Shown piece after piece: positions 17,210 through 25,962 of a stretch of 64,000 nucleotides of DNA. The stretch lies in the NCBI RefSeq assembly GCF_026242045.1, contig NZ_JAPJDO010000019.1:1-64000 (forward strand), read 5' to 3'. The stretch is from Mycobacterium pinniadriaticum (GTDB lineage: Bacteria; Actinomycetota; Actinomycetes; Mycobacteriales; Mycobacteriaceae). Both the position numbers and the translations under genes were made by a program. A model generated the notes under the pieces. It was given only the letters and a program-made list of their open reading frames with translations, had not been told where the DNA came from and did not search any database. How positions within the stretch are numbered: the first letter of the stretch is position 1; each line of letters starts with the position of its first letter.

Positions 17210-19045
17210 TCAGGCCTGCGGGTAGGGCGCCCAACGCTTGTCGAAGCCGGCCTTGCGAAGCGTGAGCTGTTCGTCCCGCTGGGCCTGTGTGATCACGGCC
17301 GTGCCGTTGGTGTCGTGGGTGAGCTCACTGAGCTTGACAACCTCGGCTTGGACACCCGGCTGAGCCGGATCGTCGGTGTTCAGGTCCTGGAATCGCATCG
17401 AGATGATGCCCTGGTTGAGGCCGCCGGTCGAAATCCAGTTCGCCACAAGGGGATCCGTGGGCGAGATCACCACCGTGTAGGTTCCGTCGTCGTTGCGCAC
17501 AGCCTGGTCGGAGTTGAGGCTGGTCAGCTCGTTCCAGTAGTCGTCGGTGATCGTCCAGTCGTTGTAGACCGGAATGCTGACGAACCCGGCATTGCCGGGA
17601 TCGATCGTCAGCACAAGGGCCTCGTCGTCGGCGAGTTGGAAGTAGCCGTTGCTCTGTAGCTGGTTGGCCAGGAACTCGGCGTTACTGGCCGGCTGCGTCA
17701 TGGTGTTGGGCTGTCGCGGCATACCGGTCTCGGGGTCCGTGGTGGCCAATGCCATGTACTTGGCTTCCTGGTTGGCGCCCCGAATCACCATCAGCAATGC
17801 GGTCAGCGTCCCGCGCACGATCGGTGCGTCCGCGATCGGCAACGGCGGGACCAACGACACCAAATTCGCCAGCACCGGGTTGTCGTTGACCACCGACCCG
17901 AAGAACAAGAATCCGCCAAGCTGGGCGAACAGGCTGTTCGGCGGCCCGCCCACCTTGTGTACCGCCAGATCCATCGGTTCTTCGGTGTTCCAGTCGCCCA
18001 ACGTGTTTCGCACCGCGACGAGAGTGGAGCTGGACGTCAGCTGCAGATGGTTCTTCTCCCCGGGTGCGGCCGGATCGCCGTTGACGGTGATCACGAACGA
18101 ACCGTCGTCACTGACGTCGATATCGGACAGGCTCAGGATCGTCGACGTCTTGCCCGAGCTTCCCTCCAACACGCTGAAGGTGGTGTCCGCCGGGATCTCG
18201 TCGTAGAAGCGGCCCGTGATCACGTAGTCCGACGTCTTGTTGACCGGGATGAACCGATAGATGGTGTCGGGGTTGTCATACAGCAGCCGTGATCCGCCGA
18301 CGTCGACGCCGTACCAGCTGTGCGGGGGCGCGACCTGGGTGACCACCGCGGGGTTCATCGGGTTGAGGATCTGCTCGGAGAACGCCGAGGCGAGCGCGTA
18401 CTCGTCGACCGCGTTGTCCAGCGCCGCCAGGTTCGCCGCGTCGGGGCCGCCGACCAGGGCGAATTGCTTGTTGGCCGCGGCGAGGAACCCCTGGCGCAGA
18501 ATGATTTTCATCAACTTGACCGGCAACGTGTTGACGGCCTGCATGGCGAGCTGTTCGCGGGAGATCTGTTGTTGGGTGCCCAGCGGGCTGACCTCGTTGG
18601 TCAGGGTGACCGCAGTGGTCACCTCGGCCCTCTGCTGCAGTGCCACCGGCCGGCGGCGCGTGTACGCCACCGCGGCCAGATCCGCGGGCGATGTGACGGG
18701 AGTGCCCGGATCGTTGGCCCCACTGCGGCCCGACGACCCGATCGTGCGGTGCACGGCGGTCACCCTGGACGAGGTCGACGCGATCGCGACCCGCGCCGAC
18801 TTGCCCTGAGCGCGGTGGTTGGCCGAGCCAGGAGACTTCTTGGCGCTCGCCGAGTGCGACGACGATCCCGAGCCCGACGAATGGGCCGAGCCGCCGGTGT
18901 CGGCCTGCGCGGTCGGCATGGCGAGCGCCGCACCGACACCCAGGAAAACGGCGAGTGCACCCACCCGACCGACGTACTTTGCGGAGCTCACGGTCGGTCG
19001 CGAACCGCCGTCGACGCTTGGGATTGCCCGGGCCGCTGGACGCAT
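17210..19045 (-). CDS. Secreted DUF1214-like protein
   Basis: A 611-residue protein with a long N-terminal region and signal peptide (hydrophobic core about residues 24-44, cleavage near TAQA-DT), then a Ser/Gly/His/Lys-rich linker to about residue 95. The middle has DNPDTIYRFIPV and ITGRFYDEIP, like DUF1214/DUF1254 proteins, and strand-rich C-terminal sequence with YNDWTITDDYW. ATG 19045 is preferred over the adjoining GTG 19048 because GGAGG lies just upstream. Function is unknown. It sits between fadE6 and fadD2 but on the opposite strand to fadE6, a spot where M. tuberculosis lacks it as far as I recall. Confidence 0.72.
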   Translation of the reverse strand: MRPAARAIPSVDGGSRPTVSSAKYVGRVGALAVFLGVGAALAMPTAQADTGGSAHSSGSGSSSHSASAKKSPGSANHRAQGKSARVAIASTSSRVTAVHRTIGSSGRSGANDPGTPVTSPADLAAVAYTRRRPVALQQRAEVTTAVTLTNEVSPLGTQQQISREQLAMQAVNTLPVKLMKIILRQGFLAAANKQFALVGGPDAANLAALDNAVDEYALASAFSEQILNPMNPAVVTQVAPPHSWYGVDVGGSRLLYDNPDTIYRFIPVNKTSDYVITGRFYDEIPADTTFSVLEGSSGKTSTILSLSDIDVSDDGSFVITVNGDPAAPGEKNHLQLTSSSTLVAVRNTLGDWNTEEPMDLAVHKVGGPPNSLFAQLGGFLFFGSVVNDNPVLANLVSLVPPLPIADAPIVRGTLTALLMVIRGANQEAKYMALATTDPETGMPRQPNTMTQPASNAEFLANQLQSNGYFQLADDEALVLTIDPGNAGFVSIPVYNDWTITDDYWNELTSLNSDQAVRNDDGTYTVVISPTDPLVANWISTGGLNQGIISMRFQDLNTDDPAQPGVQAEVVKLSELTHDTNGTAVITQAQRDEQLTLRKAGFDKRWAPYPQA

Positions 19046-19172
19046 CACGCCTCCGCACTGTGTGGGGTGTCACTTGGTGAATCTGGTGTAGCACAGATCA
19101 CAATTCAAGTGCAACACCCCACTACCTTTGACTCATTAGTGAGACATATGAGTAAGGATGTCTAAATCCGGG

Positions 19173-20870
19173 CTACTGCACCTCGATCTGGCGCAGCTCT
19201 CGTTTGAGGATCTTGCCGGTGGGATTGCGCGGCAGCTCGGAAAGGAAGATCACTTCGCGCGGAACCTTGTAGCGCGCAAGGTGCTCGCGCACATAGTTCT
19301 TGACGGCTTCCTCGCTGAGTTCGGCTTGGTCCCGCAGGACGACGAACGCGCGCAGGCGAGCACCCCAGTCGGGGTCGTCGACACCGAGCGCAGTCGCCTC
19401 GACGACGTCGGGATGGCCACTGATGAGGTCCTCGACCTCGGCCGGGAAGACGTTCTCCCCGCCCGAGACGATCATCTCGTCGTCGCGGCCGCTGACGAAC
19501 AGCAGCCCGTTGTGGTCGAAGTAGCCGACGTCACCCGACGACAGCAAGCCGTCGATGATCTGCTTGCCGCCACCACCGGTGTACCCCTCGAAGGGGAAAC
19601 TGTTCCCGACGAAGATCCGGCCGACCTCACCCTGGGGCACCTCGTTACCGTCGTCGTCGAGGATCTTGATCTTCACGCCCCTGACGACCGGACCGACGGT
19701 AGCCGGGTTCATCTGCAGATCCTTCGGCCCGGCGATGGTGGCCAGCGCGACTTCGGTTGAGCCGTAGAGGTTGTAGATCACCGGACCGAGATCCTTCAGC
19801 GCGCGGGTGGCCAGTTCGGCGCCGAGTTGTGATCCCGAGACGAACACGATCCGCAACGACGACAGGTCGGGCTTGGTGTCCCCGGCCTCCAGGGCCTCCA
19901 GGGCCTCCAACGCGTCGAGCATGCGCGAGAGCATGACGGGCACCACCACCATTGCGGTGACCTTGTGCGTCTCGACGTCCTGGAGCACGACGGCCGGTTT
20001 GAACTTCCGATGCAGCACCAGCGTCGATCCCATGGTGAGCGCGATGGTGGCGTGCAGATAACCAAGCGCGTGGAACATCGGCGACGGCAGCGCGGTCACC
20101 TCTCCGGCGCGGAACGGCACGGCGGAGAGCACCCCGCCGATCGGGGCCAGCGTCGGCGGGGTGTTGCGGGTGGCTCCCTTGGGTGTGCCGGTGGTGCCAC
20201 TGGTCAGGATGACGATCGACGACCGCTTGGTGACCTTGGGCGCCGGTTCGGTGCTGCTGCGGGCGATGAGGTCGGCCAGGGTCTCGTCGGTGCTGCCCGA
20301 CGGCTCACCCTTCTCCGGGTTGGTTCCCAGCGCGCGCAGCTTGCCCAGCGGCGGCTCGGCAAGCTTGACGGCCTCGGCGTACTCGTCGTCGTAGATGATC
20401 AGCTTGGCGCCCTCACGGTCGGAGACGTCTCTGATCTGCGGCCCGGAGAACTCGGTGTTCAGCATGATGGTGCGGGCACCGACCCGCGCGGCGCCGTAGT
20501 TGGCGATCACGAACCAGCGGTGGTTGCGGGCCAGGATGGCCACCCCGTCGCCGCCCTTGACGCCCATGGCCAGCAGCCCGTTGGCCACCGCGTGGGCGGC
20601 GGCGTCGAGTTCGGCGTAGGTCATCGACCCCTCGTCGTCGACGATCGCCAATTTGTCGGGGGTGCGCCGGGCGTTGAGCGCCGGAACCATCCCGATCTCA
20701 CCCCACCGGCGGATGTCGGATACCAGCGCGACGAGGTTCTGTGGTGGCTCGAGCCGCAACGCGCCCGACGAGATCATCTTGTGCAGGTAGTGCAGCTCAG
20801 AGGAGCCGCGTTCGGCCAATCGCTGCACCGTGGCCAACGCCTGAGCAGGCAGATCCATCAGACTGGGCAT
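19173..20870 (-). CDS. fadD2: Fatty-acyl-CoA/AMP ligase, FadD2-like
   Basis: A 565-residue ANL-superfamily ligase. The AMP-binding motif is ILTSGTTGTPKGA, the second is LYGSTEVA, the hinge region is SSGDVGYFD and FVSGRDDEMIVSGGENVFP, and the catalytic lysine is in PTGKILKR near the end. Such enzymes adenylate a carboxylate and transfer it to CoA. Length and place next to the FadE6 gene match M. tuberculosis FadD2 (Rv0270). Residues with the repeated E-A-L unit (ALEALEALEAG) come from a short DNA repeat at about 19884-19912. The acyl substrate is unknown. Confidence 0.87.
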   Translation of the reverse strand: MPSLMDLPAQALATVQRLAERGSSELHYLHKMISSGALRLEPPQNLVALVSDIRRWGEIGMVPALNARRTPDKLAIVDDEGSMTYAELDAAAHAVANGLLAMGVKGGDGVAILARNHRWFVIANYGAARVGARTIMLNTEFSGPQIRDVSDREGAKLIIYDDEYAEAVKLAEPPLGKLRALGTNPEKGEPSGSTDETLADLIARSSTEPAPKVTKRSSIVILTSGTTGTPKGATRNTPPTLAPIGGVLSAVPFRAGEVTALPSPMFHALGYLHATIALTMGSTLVLHRKFKPAVVLQDVETHKVTAMVVVPVMLSRMLDALEALEALEAGDTKPDLSSLRIVFVSGSQLGAELATRALKDLGPVIYNLYGSTEVALATIAGPKDLQMNPATVGPVVRGVKIKILDDDGNEVPQGEVGRIFVGNSFPFEGYTGGGGKQIIDGLLSSGDVGYFDHNGLLFVSGRDDEMIVSGGENVFPAEVEDLISGHPDVVEATALGVDDPDWGARLRAFVVLRDQAELSEEAVKNYVREHLARYKVPREVIFLSELPRNPTGKILKRELRQIEVQ

Positions 20871-20936
20871 GCTTGCAACCCTATGTGACGTAGGTCGCAG
20901 TCAGGACGGAACGAGCAGGCTAATTACCATGGCCAC

Positions 20937-22142
20937 ATGGCCGACTTCGCGGAGATCGGGGGCCGCCGGGTCGCCATCAGCCATCCTGACAAGGTGGTCT
21001 TCCCGGCCGCGGGCGGACGCGAGCCGGTGACCAAGCTGGACCTCATCACCTACTACCTGGCCGTGGCCGACGGCGCGCTGCGCGGCGTCGCCGACCGGCC
21101 GATGATCCTCAAGCGATTCGTCAAGGGCATCACCGAGGAGGCGATCTTCCAGAAGCGCGCCCCCGAGAAACGTCCGGACTGGATCGACGTCGCCGAGCTG
21201 CGGTACGCGCGGGGAACATCGGCCAAGGAGGCGGTGCTGCACGACGCGGCCGGGCTGGTGTGGGCGGTCAACCTCGGCTGCGTCGATCTCAATCCGCACC
21301 CGGTCCGCTCGGGCGACCTCGACCATCCCGACGAGCTCCGCATCGACCTCGATCCGATGCCCGGTGTCGCGTGGCCGCAGATCGTGGATGTGGCGCAGGT
21401 CGCGCGGGAGGTGCTCGAGGATCACGGGCTGACCGCCTGGCCCAAGACCTCCGGATCGCGCGGCTTTCACATCTATGCCCGCATCGCGCCACGGTGGCCG
21501 TTCAAGCAGGTGCGACTGGCCGCCGAAACCGTGGCCCGCGAGGTGGCGCGCCGTGCGCCCGAATTGGCGACCAGCCAATGGTGGAAAGAGGAACGCCAGG
21601 GCGTGTTCGTCGATTTCAATCAGAACGCCAAGGACCGGACGGTGGCATCGGCGTACTCGGTCCGGGCCACCCCGGACGCCCGGGTCTCCACGCCGCTGAC
21701 ATGGGACGAGGTACCGGGGTGCCGGGCCGAGGAATTCACCATCGCCACGGTCCCGTCCCGGGTCGCCGACGTCGGAGACCCGTGGGCGCCGATGGACGAC
21801 GCGGTCGGCTCGCTGGACGCGCTGCTGCGGCTGGCCGAGGAACTCGGGCCGGCGGAGAAAGCCCCGAAGGGCGGCAAGCCGCTGATCGAGATCGCGCGGA
21901 CCAAGACCCGGGACGAGGCGATGGCGGCCCTGGATGTCTGGCGGGCCCGCCACCCCGAGGCCGCTCGGGTTCTGCACCCGACCGACATCCTGGTCGACGG
22001 TATGCGCGGGCCGAGCTCGATCTGGTACCGCATCCGGATCAATCTCGAACACGTACCCGAGGCCGCACGCCCGGCCCAGGAGGAGCTGCTGGCGGATTAC
22101 AGTCCCTGGGAAGGGTATTCGGGTCGCCAAGGCCGGCCGTAA
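20937..22142 (+). CDS. LigD polymerase-domain protein (Rv0269c-like)
   Basis: A 401-residue stand-alone primase-polymerase of the LigD PolDom family, used in mycobacterial DNA repair including end joining. Catalytic acids Asp137 and Asp139 are in RIDLDP and Asp226 is in FVDFNQN; SGSRGFHIY at 172-180 is the phosphate/nucleotide-binding loop. No ligase or nuclease domain is present, so it is separate from full-length LigD. It is divergent from fadD2 with a 66-base gap and occupies the same neighbourhood as Rv0269c. It converges on the ESX-3 operon. Confidence 0.9.
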   Translation: MADFAEIGGRRVAISHPDKVVFPAAGGREPVTKLDLITYYLAVADGALRGVADRPMILKRFVKGITEEAIFQKRAPEKRPDWIDVAELRYARGTSAKEAVLHDAAGLVWAVNLGCVDLNPHPVRSGDLDHPDELRIDLDPMPGVAWPQIVDVAQVAREVLEDHGLTAWPKTSGSRGFHIYARIAPRWPFKQVRLAAETVAREVARRAPELATSQWWKEERQGVFVDFNQNAKDRTVASAYSVRATPDARVSTPLTWDEVPGCRAEEFTIATVPSRVADVGDPWAPMDDAVGSLDALLRLAEELGPAEKAPKGGKPLIEIARTKTRDEAMAALDVWRARHPEAARVLHPTDILVDGMRGPSSIWYRIRINLEHVPEAARPAQEELLADYSPWEGYSGRQGRP

Positions 22143-22178
22143 GCGCTGAGCGCAACCCACCGCCCACGCATAGGGCGA

Positions 22179-22316
22179 TCAAAGCCGGCGACACTGGCGT
22201 CGTGACGATGCCCGCGGGTAGTGTTCGCTGATCTGCTCGCGACCGGTCACCGTCACTTCGTATTCTCCGGCCCGAAAGAGTTTGAGGCGTGATCTCCACC
22301 ATGTCGGGCCCTTTCG
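22179..22316 (-). other. In-frame open extension after the eccE3 stop
   Basis: After the eccE3 TGA (22317-22319) the same reading frame stays open for 45 codons until a second TGA at 22179-22181. The encoded tail includes LKLFRAGEYEVTVTGREQ, which looks protein-like. With it the protein would be about 335 codons, close to the M. tuberculosis EccE3 length of 331 as I recall it. It may be the decayed or readthrough C-terminus of eccE3, or chance. Nothing else was found between the LigD-type gene and eccE3. Confidence 0.4.
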
Positions 22317-23186
22317 TCAATTGAGCAGGCGTGCACCGGACAACGGGTGCAGTGCGGCCAGCGCGCGGGCCTGCCGACCAGGAATCCGTACCAGCCCGGG
22401 CGGCGGCGCGTCCGGCCGGCTTTCGGTGCGGATCGTGGCGGCCGCTCGGATCCGGTCCAGCGGCGACGTTCCGGCGATCTCCACCACCGTCCACGCTTCG
22501 TCGGCATCCGCGCCCACTGCCGCGAGCGCTTCGGGATTCTTCGCGGCGTAGGTGGTGAGGTAGCCGCGCTCGTCTGTGACCGTGCCCCATCGCTCACGCG
22601 CGCCCGCAGTCGCCAGATCCGGGACTTGGTGGGAATCGACAAGCGTTGCCGTCCAGCCGGTCTCACGCAACTGGCCGATGAGCCGGCGGGCGGCGTTCTC
22701 GGCGGTCTGGCGCAGCGGTATCTGCGCCGACCTGCCCTGCAGAGCACTCAGATTCCGTGCACCGCTGACCGTGAGCCCGATCCAGGTCGTCGCGTCCGAT
22801 CCGGTGGTGCGGGTGGTGATCCGCACCGAATCGCACACCAACCCGTACCGGTCGAGGTAACCGGCGAGAAGCCCGAGCGGCAGTTCGCGCTCCCGGCTCT
22901 CGACGCGGGCGAGCACTGTGGTGATCACGTCCGCGCCCGTCGATCGCAGTTCGGCCGGTGCCGGGTGAATGGCCTTGCGGTGCAGCAGCACCCGCAGGCG
23001 CTGGGCGACGATCGTGGTGAGGAACCGGCCACGCCACCAGAGCAGCGACGCCAGCGCCACCGCGACGGCCACTCCCAGCGCCCACTGATCGTTGGTCGAC
23101 CGCCACGGATAGGCCAGCACGGCCGACACGACCGCCAGCAGAACGACGGTGAGCCGCGCCGCACCCGGGCCAGGGATCCCGCTCAT
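22317..23186 (-). CDS. eccE3: ESX-3 membrane component EccE3
   Basis: A 289-residue protein with two N-terminal transmembrane helices (about 9-26 and 36-50) and a cytoplasmic domain, as in EccE proteins that sit at the rim of the type VII membrane complex. The WWRGRFLTTIVAQRL segment after the second helix and IAGYLDRYG-like LLAGYLDRYGL are family features. The start overlaps the mycP3 stop by four bases (ATGA), with AAGGAGG upstream inside mycP3. The protein is about 40 residues shorter than the usual length; the frame stays open past the stop (22179-22316). It is the last gene of the operon. Confidence 0.88.
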   Translation of the reverse strand: MSGIPGPGAARLTVVLLAVVSAVLAYPWRSTNDQWALGVAVAVALASLLWWRGRFLTTIVAQRLRVLLHRKAIHPAPAELRSTGADVITTVLARVESRERELPLGLLAGYLDRYGLVCDSVRITTRTTGSDATTWIGLTVSGARNLSALQGRSAQIPLRQTAENAARRLIGQLRETGWTATLVDSHQVPDLATAGARERWGTVTDERGYLTTYAAKNPEALAAVGADADEAWTVVEIAGTSPLDRIRAAATIRTESRPDAPPPGLVRIPGRQARALAALHPLSGARLLN

Positions 23187-24553
23187 TCCCGTTCCTCCTT
23201 GCGTCTGCGCGTGACGACAGCGGCGACGACGACGGCGGCGAGCACCGCCGTGCCGATGAACGCGACCGTGCGCGGGGTGTGGTCGACCGGTGGCGGCGGG
23301 ACAGGCGCCGCGATACGTCTGCTGGTCGGTGCCGGCGCGGTGTCGCCGGCGGAATCGATGGTCCAGGTCAGCGCTCCGACCGGATCGAGCGTTCCGGCGC
23401 CGACGAGGTTCGACGGCGCCTGCGCGCCGTTGTGCGCCGTCGATGTCAACCGCCGCACCACCTCGTCGGCAGACATGCCCGGATAGCGGCCGCGGACCAG
23501 AGCGGCCGCACCGGCGACATAGGCGGCGGCGAAGCTGGTGCCGTCCAGCGCAACCATCCCGCCGCGGCCGTCGGGCATGCCGTTGGCCAGGCCACCTGCG
23601 GCGTCGTTACTCACCGACACGATGTTCTGGCCCGGCGCGGCGATGCCCACCCACGGTCCGGCCATGGTGAAATCGGTGGGTTGCCCCTCGGCGGTCAGCG
23701 CTGCCACGGACAGCACGTATGGCTGCCACCAGGACGGCACCGACACCGACGTCACACCTGCCCAGTTGCGGGGATCACCAAGCGGTGCGGGATCGCCGAC
23801 CGGATTCGACGCGCACTGCATTCCAACTGCACCGGCTCCTGCCCCACCCGAATCACCCGCAGCGGCGACGATTACCGCATCCTTGTCGATCGCGGCATAG
23901 CGTAGCGCCGCACCGAGGGTCTGCTGATCGCCGAGCCGATCAGGGGCCAGACAGGCGGCGGTCGAGATGTTGATGACCGTGGCGCCGAGATCGGCTGCCC
24001 GTACCACGGCTCGGGCCAGCGTCTCGATCTCGATGCCGGCCCGCACCGACGCGGGGTCTTTGCCAGCGGCGTTGGGCGAGAACCTCGGTGAGACCTGCCG
24101 GATCGACAGCAGCCGGGCGCCAGGAGCGACACCGCTGAATCCGTCCGGACCGGGTTGCCCGCCGATGATTCCGGCGATCAGCGTGCCGTGGCCGTCGCAG
24201 TCGGTGAGACCGTCCCCCGCCGCGAGGTAGTCACCGCCGCCGACAACGTTGGGCAGCCGAGGTCCCGGGCGCACCCCGGTGTCGATGACGGCTACCGTCT
24301 GGCCCTCGCCGCGCGAATATCTCCCTGCGCCAGCGAGATCGAGCATCACCTGATTGGGGTTGACCGCGCCGGGGTCGCTACCCGGCCGGATGCCGGTGGT
24401 CACGCATTCGGAGCGCTGGCTCATGCCCGCGGTCGGCCCGGCGGTGCCCGGTGGCGGCGGTGTGGCGGGGTCGGCGACGGGCGGGTTGACGGCACCGGCC
24501 ACCGGTGCCGCGACCAGAAGCACCACCGCGGCGATCACGGCGGGCCGGATCAT
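23183..24553 (-). CDS. mycP3: Mycosin protease MycP3
   Basis: Membrane-anchored subtilisin-like serine protease of ESX-3, 456 residues. It has a signal peptide, catalytic Asp91 (VIDTGV), His122 (GHGT) and Ser340 (GTSFA), and a C-terminal transmembrane anchor followed by RRRKEERE. Mycosins are needed for type VII complex stability and process some substrates. The start at ATG 24553 overlaps the eccD3 TGA as ATGA and begins MIRPAV like the M. tuberculosis protein; ATG 24568 is an alternative. The expected oxyanion Asn position reads AAAGDSG, with Asp234. Confidence 0.92.
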   Translation of the reverse strand: MIRPAVIAAVVLLVAAPVAGAVNPPVADPATPPPPGTAGPTAGMSQRSECVTTGIRPGSDPGAVNPNQVMLDLAGAGRYSRGEGQTVAVIDTGVRPGPRLPNVVGGGDYLAAGDGLTDCDGHGTLIAGIIGGQPGPDGFSGVAPGARLLSIRQVSPRFSPNAAGKDPASVRAGIEIETLARAVVRAADLGATVINISTAACLAPDRLGDQQTLGAALRYAAIDKDAVIVAAAGDSGGAGAGAVGMQCASNPVGDPAPLGDPRNWAGVTSVSVPSWWQPYVLSVAALTAEGQPTDFTMAGPWVGIAAPGQNIVSVSNDAAGGLANGMPDGRGGMVALDGTSFAAAYVAGAAALVRGRYPGMSADEVVRRLTSTAHNGAQAPSNLVGAGTLDPVGALTWTIDSAGDTAPAPTSRRIAAPVPPPPVDHTPRTVAFIGTAVLAAVVVAAVVTRRRKEERE

Positions 24554-25944
24554 CGATCGAGGACCCATGTGAAGATACCGACCAGATAGACGATCACCGG
24601 GACCAGCGACGCGTCGATACCCGCGGCCAGGAACCCGATCAGCCGGCGCAGCGGCAGCGAGTACCGGTCCGCCGACGCCGTATCCGGGTTCACGGCCGCC
24701 ACCACCCATGCGGCGGTGAGCGCACCGAGTGCCGCAACCACCCACCATGCGGCCAGGAACCGCTGATCGGCGACGAAGGCGACCAGCAGTCCACCGGTCA
24801 CCAGGAACGGCTGGGCGAGCAGCCAGCCCTTGCACGCCGCGGTGTCCCACACCCGGGCCCGCAGCACCGCAGCTGCCGCGGCCGCCGCAACCAGGTACCA
24901 GCCCCAGGCGCCGGGGCCTTCGCTCCGACCGGCCACCATCAACGATCCGGCCGACGACAACAACACCCCACCCGCGATCAGCCCGGTCTGATGGGCCTCG
25001 CCGATACGCACCCGGCGGGGCAGATCGGCGAGCAGTCGCGCGGCCGGGCTCGACGGGGTCGGATCACCGGGGGCCGGGATCACCGGCAACGGAAAGCGTG
25101 CCCACATCGCCGCCAGTCCCGGGGCGGACACCGTGATCAGCAGGGCCACCACAATCAGTGCGCATCCCACCGTCAACGCGGGCAGTTGCCACCGGGCTGT
25201 CGCGCCCGCGACCAGCAGCGCCCCGAGACCGACAACTGCTGTGGCGGTGAATAATCCGACACCATCCTCGGTCTGGGTCAGGACGATCAGCGACCAGGCG
25301 GCCACGCCGGCGGCGGCCAGCATCACCTGCGACGCTCCCCACAGGCCGGGTACGGCAAGCCAGAAAGCCGAAACGATCGGCAGCAGGGCGGCGGCCGACA
25401 CTCCGGTGGCCAGCCGAGCACAACGGGCACGCAACAGCAGCCCGGCGACCGCGGTGAGGACCGCGAGCGCGCTTACGGCGTAGAGACCGATCACCGAGGC
25501 GGTCGCGGCCCGATGGGCGATGCCGATGGCCGTCAGCGCCACCACGAACACCGCGGTGGCGATCGTGGCTCCCAGCTGCAGGCGGTGCGGACCCCAGGGC
25601 CGCGTGCGCGCAGCGGAGAAGATCACCGCGGCGTCGGCGATGTCCTCGACGACACCGGGCGTCGTCGGACCCGCGGGAACCGGTTGTAAGGCAAGGAGAT
25701 CGCCGTCGACGACTCCGACCGTGTCCAGGCTCGCCTCCACGCTGAACGGCGCACCGCCGATCGGTGCCAGCGTCATCGGCGTGGGGACCGACGTCTCCGT
25801 ATCGGAGTCCGGCTGCGGCACCAGCCGCTTCACCGCGGGCAGGATCTCGCGCAGCGGCAGCTCGGCGGGCAATGCCACATCGGTGATCCGGCCGTACGCC
25901 AGGACGGCGACGCGCACGATCGGCAGCACCGGGGTTTCGGTCAT
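24550..25944 (-). CDS. eccD3: ESX-3 membrane channel component EccD3
   Basis: A 464-residue protein with an N-terminal ubiquitin-like domain (about 1-95, starting with VRVAVLAYGRITDVALP) followed by eleven hydrophobic helices. EccD dimers form the membrane vestibule of the type VII secretion complex, with the ubiquitin-like domain contacting EccC in the cytosol. It starts at ATG 25944 with GGAGAG upstream, 18 bases after espG3, and its stop overlaps the mycP3 start. Confidence 0.92.
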   Translation of the reverse strand: MTETPVLPIVRVAVLAYGRITDVALPAELPLREILPAVKRLVPQPDSDTETSVPTPMTLAPIGGAPFSVEASLDTVGVVDGDLLALQPVPAGPTTPGVVEDIADAAVIFSAARTRPWGPHRLQLGATIATAVFVVALTAIGIAHRAATASVIGLYAVSALAVLTAVAGLLLRARCARLATGVSAAALLPIVSAFWLAVPGLWGASQVMLAAAGVAAWSLIVLTQTEDGVGLFTATAVVGLGALLVAGATARWQLPALTVGCALIVVALLITVSAPGLAAMWARFPLPVIPAPGDPTPSSPAARLLADLPRRVRIGEAHQTGLIAGGVLLSSAGSLMVAGRSEGPGAWGWYLVAAAAAAAVLRARVWDTAACKGWLLAQPFLVTGGLLVAFVADQRFLAAWWVVAALGALTAAWVVAAVNPDTASADRYSLPLRRLIGFLAAGIDASLVPVIVYLVGIFTWVLDR

Positions 25945-25962
25945 CGTTGTTCTCTCTCCTGA

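Noticed and set aside
19131..19153. ACTCAT/ATGAGT inverted repeat upstream of the DUF1214-like gene
   Set aside because: A six-base stem with an eleven-base loop is too weak to support an operator or terminator.
19884..19912. Short DNA repeat in fadD2
   Set aside because: Three copies of a nine-base unit encode A-L-E repeats within an intact frame; it is ordinary low complexity, not a mobile or CRISPR repeat.
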